Source: CAZALT01 sp964485515 (GTDB taxonomy: Bacteria > Actinomycetota > Acidimicrobiia > Acidimicrobiales > Acidimicrobilacustridaceae). Taken from it: 9,229 nt of DNA. This document shows positions 5,517 through 9,229 of the stretch, piece after piece (position 1 is the first letter of the stretch; each line of letters starts with the position of its first letter). The translations under genes and the position numbers were made by a program. The notes below the pieces were generated by a model that ran no database searches, was not told where the DNA came from, and worked only from the letters and a program-made list of their open reading frames with translations. The stretch is from contig CAZALT010000143.1 of the NCBI GenBank assembly GCA_964485515.1, forward strand, positions 1 through 9,229, read 5' to 3'.

Positions 5517-8012
5517 ATGACCGCACCCATGTCCACCCGGGTCGCCGAGAAGGTCTCCGGTGTCCTGTCGTCCCGGTTCTCCCGACGTGGGTTCTTCGCC
5601 CGGTCGGCCATCGTCGGCAGCGCCGTGGCGGCCAGCCCCGTCGGCTTCGCCCTCAAACCCACCACTGCCTACGCCGCGGTGTGCAACTGCCAAGGCTCGG
5701 CCTGCCAGTGCGGCTCGCTGTGCTGCGACGGCTACACCGAGTTCTGCTGCACCCTCACGGGCAACAACAAGTGTCCCGCCGGCACCCTGATGGGTGGTTG
5801 GTGGAAGGCCGACGGCAGTGGCATGTGCAGCGGGGCTCGCTACTACATGGACTGCAACGCACCCTGCAACGGGTGCGGGTGCGGGGGCAACGGCATCTGC
5901 TCGGGGAGCTGCTCGGGCACGGGCTGCGGGTGCGCCAACGGAGACTGCAACAACCGCAAGGCGGGTTGCACCAACTTCCGCTACGGACAGTGCAACCAGG
6001 CCATCCCGTGCCTCGGTCCCATCCTGTGCCGCGTCGTGACCTGCATCGCACCGTGGGAGGTCGACGCCTCGTGCACCACGGCCGTGCGCGTCGACCAGGC
6101 CACCACCTTCCACGACCGGGCCTGCCTGCACCGCACGATCGGCAACCTCGACCACGCCGGCGAGGAGAACGGACGCATCCGCGTGCGGGGATGGGCGCTC
6201 GACTACGACACCGCCGGTCCCGTGCGGGTCGAGGTCTACTCGGACAACGTCCTGATCGGATCGGCCACGGCCAACGGCCGACGCGACGACGTCGGTGCCG
6301 CCAACCCCGGCCACGGCCCCTTCCACGGGTTCGACTTCCTCGTCGACGGCAGGACCGGTAGCCACGACATCTGCGTCTACGCCATCAACGCGGCCGGTCC
6401 GGGTGGCAACCAGCTGATCGGGTGCCGTCGCATCGCGCTCAACAACCCGATCGGCTCGATCGACGCGGTCTCGGCCGGACTCGGCACGATGAAGGTGTCG
6501 GGCTGGGCGATCGATCCCGACACCACAGGACCCATCAAGGTTCGGGTCTACGTCAACAACGTCTACAAGGGCGAGCACACCGCCAACCGGTCACGCCCCG
6601 ACGTCGGCGCGGCCTTCCCCGGATTCGGCAGCAACCACGGCTACAGCGCGGAGTTCCCCATCCAGAACGGGGCGAAGAACGTCTGCGTCTACGCCATGAA
6701 CGTCGGCCTGGGGAGCGTGAACACCTTGATCGGATGCGTCCCCTACGAGGTGGGAACCCCGTTCGGCAGCTTCGAGGTCGCATCGCCTCGGCCGGGCGGC
6801 ATCCGGGTGTCCGGGTGGGCGATCGACCCCGACACCCCGTCGTCGATCAAGGTGCACGTCTACGTCGACGGCAAGTTCGCCAGAGAGGCCACTGCGGCCA
6901 TCGACCGACCCGATGTGGGCCGCAGCCATCCCGGCTACGGCAACGCCCACGGCTTCTCGGTGGACGTGGCTGCGGCGGCGGGATCGCGCCAGGTCTGCGT
7001 CTACATGATCAACGACGGAGCCGGACCGAACCCCGCGATCGGGTGCAAGACCGTCCAGGTCATGGCGGGGACCCCGATCGGTTCGCTCGACGAGGTGACC
7101 ACCGGACCGGGCAAGGTGCGGGCGCGAGGCTGGGCGATCGATCCCGACATCGCCGGCCCGGTCAAGGTGCACGTCTACGTCGACGGGAAGGTCGCCAGAG
7201 AGGGCGAGGCGAGGCTCAACCGTCCCGACATCGGCGCCCGCTACCCGGCCTACGGATCAGCGCACGGCTACGACATCGAGGTGCCGGCCGGGGCTGGTGC
7301 CCACCAGGTCTGCGTCTACGTGCTCAACGACACGCCCGGGCACAATCCCATGATCGGCTGCAAGGCCGCGACGGTCCGGGGCGGCAACCCGTTCGGTTCG
7401 CTCGACGCGGTGACCGCCGGTCCGTCGGCGGTGCGCATCCGCGGGTGGGCCATCGACCCGGACACCGCGGACGCCGTCGAGATCCACGTGTACGCCGGTG
7501 GCCGGTACCTCGGCGCGACGACGGCCAACAAGGCCCGCACCGACGTGGCGGCCAGGAACCCGGGATACGGGCCGGCCCACGGGTTCGAGGCGAGCTTCCC
7601 GCTCGCCGGCGGCTTCCACGACGTGTGCGTGTACGCCATCAACAAGGCCACGGGGACGACGAACCCGCTGGTCGGATGTCGCAGCGTCTTCATCGGAGGC
7701 GCGCCGTTCGGCAGCCTCGACGCGGTGAGCGCGAGCGGCGGATCGATCTCGGTGCGTGGCTGGGCCATCGACCCCGACACCGCCGATCCGACGATCGTGC
7801 ACGTCTACATCGACGACAGGCTCAAGGGCGCGGTCGCGGCCGACAAGGACCGCACCGATGTCGCGTCCGCGTACCCCGGCTACGGCGCGGCGCACGGGTT
7901 CAACGGGTCGTTCCCGGTCTCGGCCGGATCCCACAGGGTCTGCGTCTACGCCATCAACAAGGCGGGCGCGGGCGACAACCCGCTGCTCGCCTGCCGGACC
8001 GTGGTCGCATGA
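5517..8012 (+). CDS. Tat-exported MauA-like Cys-rich protein with six C-terminal repeats
   Basis: An 831-residue protein. Residues 22-30 (SRRGFFARS) followed by a hydrophobic stretch and AYA at 51-53 form a Tat signal with a likely cut after residue 53. Residues 54-206 hold 26 Cys and resemble the methylamine dehydrogenase light chain: CPAGT at 86-90, WW at 95-96, YYMDC at 109-113 and IPCLG at 163-167. Against the Paracoccus light chain as I remember it, Trp57 matches W96 (or W95), Asp32 matches D71 and Asp76 matches D112. Trp108 falls on P164, and Tyr119 and Thr122 fall on V174 and I177. The crosslinked TTQ cofactor therefore probably cannot form in the known way. Residues 208-831 are six repeats, each with GWAIDPD, HG(F/Y/A) and VCVYA features and two Cys. 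The gene sits between MauE-like and MauD-like genes; its stop overlaps the next ATG. It is probably a cell-surface or secreted, disulfide-rich structural or binding protein; its ligand is unknown. Confidence 0.87.
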   Translation: MTAPMSTRVAEKVSGVLSSRFSRRGFFARSAIVGSAVAASPVGFALKPTTAYAAVCNCQGSACQCGSLCCDGYTEFCCTLTGNNKCPAGTLMGGWWKADGSGMCSGARYYMDCNAPCNGCGCGGNGICSGSCSGTGCGCANGDCNNRKAGCTNFRYGQCNQAIPCLGPILCRVVTCIAPWEVDASCTTAVRVDQATTFHDRACLHRTIGNLDHAGEENGRIRVRGWALDYDTAGPVRVEVYSDNVLIGSATANGRRDDVGAANPGHGPFHGFDFLVDGRTGSHDICVYAINAAGPGGNQLIGCRRIALNNPIGSIDAVSAGLGTMKVSGWAIDPDTTGPIKVRVYVNNVYKGEHTANRSRPDVGAAFPGFGSNHGYSAEFPIQNGAKNVCVYAMNVGLGSVNTLIGCVPYEVGTPFGSFEVASPRPGGIRVSGWAIDPDTPSSIKVHVYVDGKFAREATAAIDRPDVGRSHPGYGNAHGFSVDVAAAAGSRQVCVYMINDGAGPNPAIGCKTVQVMAGTPIGSLDEVTTGPGKVRARGWAIDPDIAGPVKVHVYVDGKVAREGEARLNRPDIGARYPAYGSAHGYDIEVPAGAGAHQVCVYVLNDTPGHNPMIGCKAATVRGGNPFGSLDAVTAGPSAVRIRGWAIDPDTADAVEIHVYAGGRYLGATTANKARTDVAARNPGYGPAHGFEASFPLAGGFHDVCVYAINKATGTTNPLVGCRSVFIGGAPFGSLDAVSASGGSISVRGWAIDPDTADPTIVHVYIDDRLKGAVAADKDRTDVASAYPGYGAAHGFNGSFPVSAGSHRVCVYAINKAGAGDNPLLACRTVVA
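6138..8009 (+). repeat. six tandem protein repeats of 101-105 residues
   Basis: Units begin at 6138, 6450, 6762, 7077, 7392 and 7707, which are residues 208, 312, 416, 521, 626 and 731. Each opens with (I/F)G(S/N) and carries a GWA(I/L)D(P/Y)D turn, an R-(P/T/D)-D-(V/I) segment, a G-x-x-HG(F/Y) segment, a CVY(A/V/M)-(I/M/L)N strand and a closing (I/V/L)(G/A)C. The two Cys per unit are placed to form one disulfide. The pattern suggests a small beta-sandwich domain repeated like beads. Units 3 and 4, and units 5 and 6, are the closest pairs. Confidence 0.92.
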
Positions 8013-8965
8013 CCGTCGTCGTCGTGGTCGAGGGACTGGTCATCCTCATCCTCGCCGTGCTCGTCGTCGGGCTCCTGCGGAGCCATGCCGAGATCCTTCG
8101 ACGGCTTCACGAGCTGGGGGCAGGTGTCTACGACGAGGACGACGACACCGTCGGTGGCGATGCCCACGACCACACCGGCATCAGGTCTTCCGTCGCTCTC
8201 ACCGCCAACCCGTCGTTCGGCACGCAGCCGGGGCCGTCGTTCGGCACGCAGCCGGGTCCGTCGTTCGGCACGCAGCCGGGTCCGTCGTTCGGCACGCAGC
8301 CGGGTGTCGCGGCGCCGGGGCGGGCGACCACCCCGGCCCACGACATCGCCGGCATCACCGCGACCGGATCGTCCAAAGCCATCGGGGTGACCGGGGTCGA
8401 GCACTCGACGCTGCTCGCGTTCCTCTCCAGCGGGTGCGGCACGTGCCAGGGGTTCTGGTCCGCGTTCGCCGCCGGTGAGGCCGACGAGCTTCCCGGCACC
8501 GACACCCGACTCGTCATCGTCACCCGCGGCCTCGACCGCGAGAGCCAGTCGGCGGTCGCCGAGCTCGCACCCCGTCAGCACCCGACGGTCATGTCGAGCG
8601 AGGCGTTCGACGACTACGAGGTCGAGGTCAACCCGTACTTCATCCTCGTCGACGGCCCATCAGGAGGTGTCGTCGGCGAGGGTGCGGCCTCCACCTGGGA
8701 GCAGGTGGTCGGGCTGTTGCGCCAGGCCGCGGCCGACAACGGGCTGGCAACCTCGTCGAATCGCCAGGGTCGTGAGGCCGCACACCTCAACGGCATCGAA
8801 CGCGAGAAGCGTGCCGACGACGAGCTCGCCGCGGCGGGCATCGGGCCGGGGCACGCCAGCCTGTATCCCGACAGCATCGAGACCCCGCTCGACGACGTCG
8901 ACTCCGACGCCTCGTCGGGCACCAGCGCAGCGCTCGACGCGCCCACCACAGGAGTCGAACGCTGA
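8009..8965 (+). CDS. MauD-like membrane-anchored thioredoxin-fold protein
   Basis: A 318-residue protein with an N-terminal membrane anchor (residues 2-22) followed by LLRSHAEILRRLHELGAG, an arrangement like that of MauD. A variable linker with four PSFGTQPG units (68-99) leads to a thioredoxin-like domain (~125-235). This has the redox motif CGTC at 143-146 after LLAFLSSG, and a likely cis-Pro in VNPYFILVDG (P209). The C-terminal ~80 residues are hydrophilic and probably disordered. The expected role is a disulfide oxidoreductase or isomerase on the outer face of the membrane, acting with the MauE-like protein on the Cys-rich product of the preceding gene. The ATG shares ATGA with that gene's stop, and its own stop overlaps the next start. 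There is no clear ribosome site, so translational coupling is likely. The long linker and tail are unusual for MauD, which is normally about 200 residues. Confidence 0.85.
   Translation: MTVVVVVEGLVILILAVLVVGLLRSHAEILRRLHELGAGVYDEDDDTVGGDAHDHTGIRSSVALTANPSFGTQPGPSFGTQPGPSFGTQPGPSFGTQPGVAAPGRATTPAHDIAGITATGSSKAIGVTGVEHSTLLAFLSSGCGTCQGFWSAFAAGEADELPGTDTRLVIVTRGLDRESQSAVAELAPRQHPTVMSSEAFDDYEVEVNPYFILVDGPSGGVVGEGAASTWEQVVGLLRQAAADNGLATSSNRQGREAAHLNGIEREKRADDELAAAGIGPGHASLYPDSIETPLDDVDSDASSGTSAALDAPTTGVER
8210..8305 (+). repeat. 24-base tandem repeat, 4 units (PSFGTQPG)
   Basis: Four head-to-tail 24-base units. Units 2-4 are identical, and unit 1 differs only in its last base (G instead of T). 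Each encodes PSFGTQPG in the linker between the membrane anchor and the thioredoxin-like domain. Such near-perfect identity points to recent or ongoing in-frame copy-number change. Confidence 0.95.
8950..8954 (+). promoter_or_regulatory. ribosome binding site for the fourth operon gene
   Basis: AGGAG inside the 3' end of the MauD-like gene lies 10 bases before ATG 8965. This supports that start, which itself overlaps the TGA at 8963-8965. Confidence 0.6.
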
Positions 8966-9229
8966 TGGCCACCATCGCCGCCCATGGCCTGGCGGTCGAG
9001 GCGCCGCGGGGCTGGGACGGCGAGATCTACACCCGGGCCGACGAGGTCGACGTGCTGCCCGCCGGTCGCGGTCCGGCGCTCGCCGAGACCGCCACCCCCA
9101 TCTTGCACCTCGCCAACTTCGCGCTCCCCGCCGTGCGTGGCGACTACGGCGGTGGCGCCGTCGAGCTGATGGGGAGCGGGGGCATCTTCATCAGCCTCCT
9201 CGAGCACCCGTCCGACGAGGCCGGGCTCG
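8965..9229 (+). CDS. partial CDS, unknown protein downstream of the MauD-like gene
   Basis: The first 88 residues are visible and the gene runs off the right edge. The start overlaps the upstream stop by one base (TGATG), so the gene is in the same operon. The N-terminus has no signal peptide, membrane segment or Cys. It reads MATIAAHGLAVEAPRGWDGE, continues with alternating beta-type stretches, and includes LHLANFALPAVRGDYGGGAV and ELMGSGGIFISLLEH. It is not the MauB heavy chain or an amicyanin, as far as the visible part shows. I do not recognise the family. Its place in the cassette suggests a cytoplasmic partner of the MauE/MauA-like/MauD-like set, but that rests on position only. Confidence 0.75.
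   Translation, partial: MATIAAHGLAVEAPRGWDGEIYTRADEVDVLPAGRGPALAETATPILHLANFALPAVRGDYGGGAVELMGSGGIFISLLEHPSDEAGL

Noticed and set aside
4883..5665. N-terminal extension of PurU through the MauE-like gene
   Set aside because: The extension is antisense to a clear membrane protein and is Asp/Arg/Gly-rich. Known PurU proteins begin with the ACT strand found at 4882.
6422..8008. An open frame on the plus strand in a shifted frame through the six repeats, continuous with the MauD-like gene
   Set aside because: The shifted part is Arg/Gly/His-rich nonsense over clear repeat-coding DNA. Only the portion from ATG 8009 is a real protein, with a membrane anchor and CGTC.
1..9229. CRISPR arrays, tRNA or rRNA genes, insertion sequences and phage attachment sites
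   Set aside because: I found no spacer-repeat pattern, tRNA-like cloverleaf, transposase-like protein or flanking terminal repeats. All tandem repeats seen are in-frame coding repeats.

Overview
The window is very GC-rich, with frequent GTG starts, dense gene packing and actinobacterial-type proteins. It most resembles a high-GC actinomycete, possibly class Acidimicrobiia. That placement is inference from composition and protein style, because there is no rRNA or phylogenetic marker here.

Layout. (1) Positions 1-131 hold two small inverted repeats, one a strong terminator-like hairpin, and a probable promoter. (2) Positions 132-434 (+) encode a 100-residue membrane protein of unknown role. 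It is convergent with the next block and separated from it by 15 bases. (3) Positions 450-4882 (-) look like one transcription unit read leftwards: purU (formyltetrahydrofolate deformylase), then two paralogous membrane proteins. Each paralog joins a cytoplasmic sigma-factor-like part to one transmembrane helix, a Thr/Ser-rich stalk and an extracytoplasmic beta-rich domain. The first paralog carries a zinc anti-sigma signature (HxxxCxxC) that the second has lost. The second has an extra sigma-region-2-like N-terminus and an expanded repetitive linker. (4) Positions 4943-9229 (+) form a tightly coupled operon diverging from purU: a MauE-like membrane protein, a Tat-exported Cys-rich protein resembling the methylamine dehydrogenase light chain (MauA) fused to six repeats of about 104 residues, a membrane-anchored thioredoxin-like protein resembling MauD (CGTC), and the start of a fourth gene that runs off the window.

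How the genes may work together. In classical mau clusters, MauE and MauD are needed to make a correctly disulfide-bonded, TTQ-containing light chain. Here the accessory pair flanks a very Cys-rich MauA-like protein. By my from-memory alignment that protein keeps the first TTQ tryptophan and the two active-site aspartates but has proline in place of the second tryptophan. The simplest reading is a dedicated oxidative-folding cassette for an exported, repeat-bearing, disulfide-rich surface protein rather than an amine dehydrogenase. The leftward sigma-like pair looks like a membrane-tethered sensing or regulatory system with no target evident in the window. The two most unusual things here are that pair and the apparently non-TTQ MauA-like fusion.
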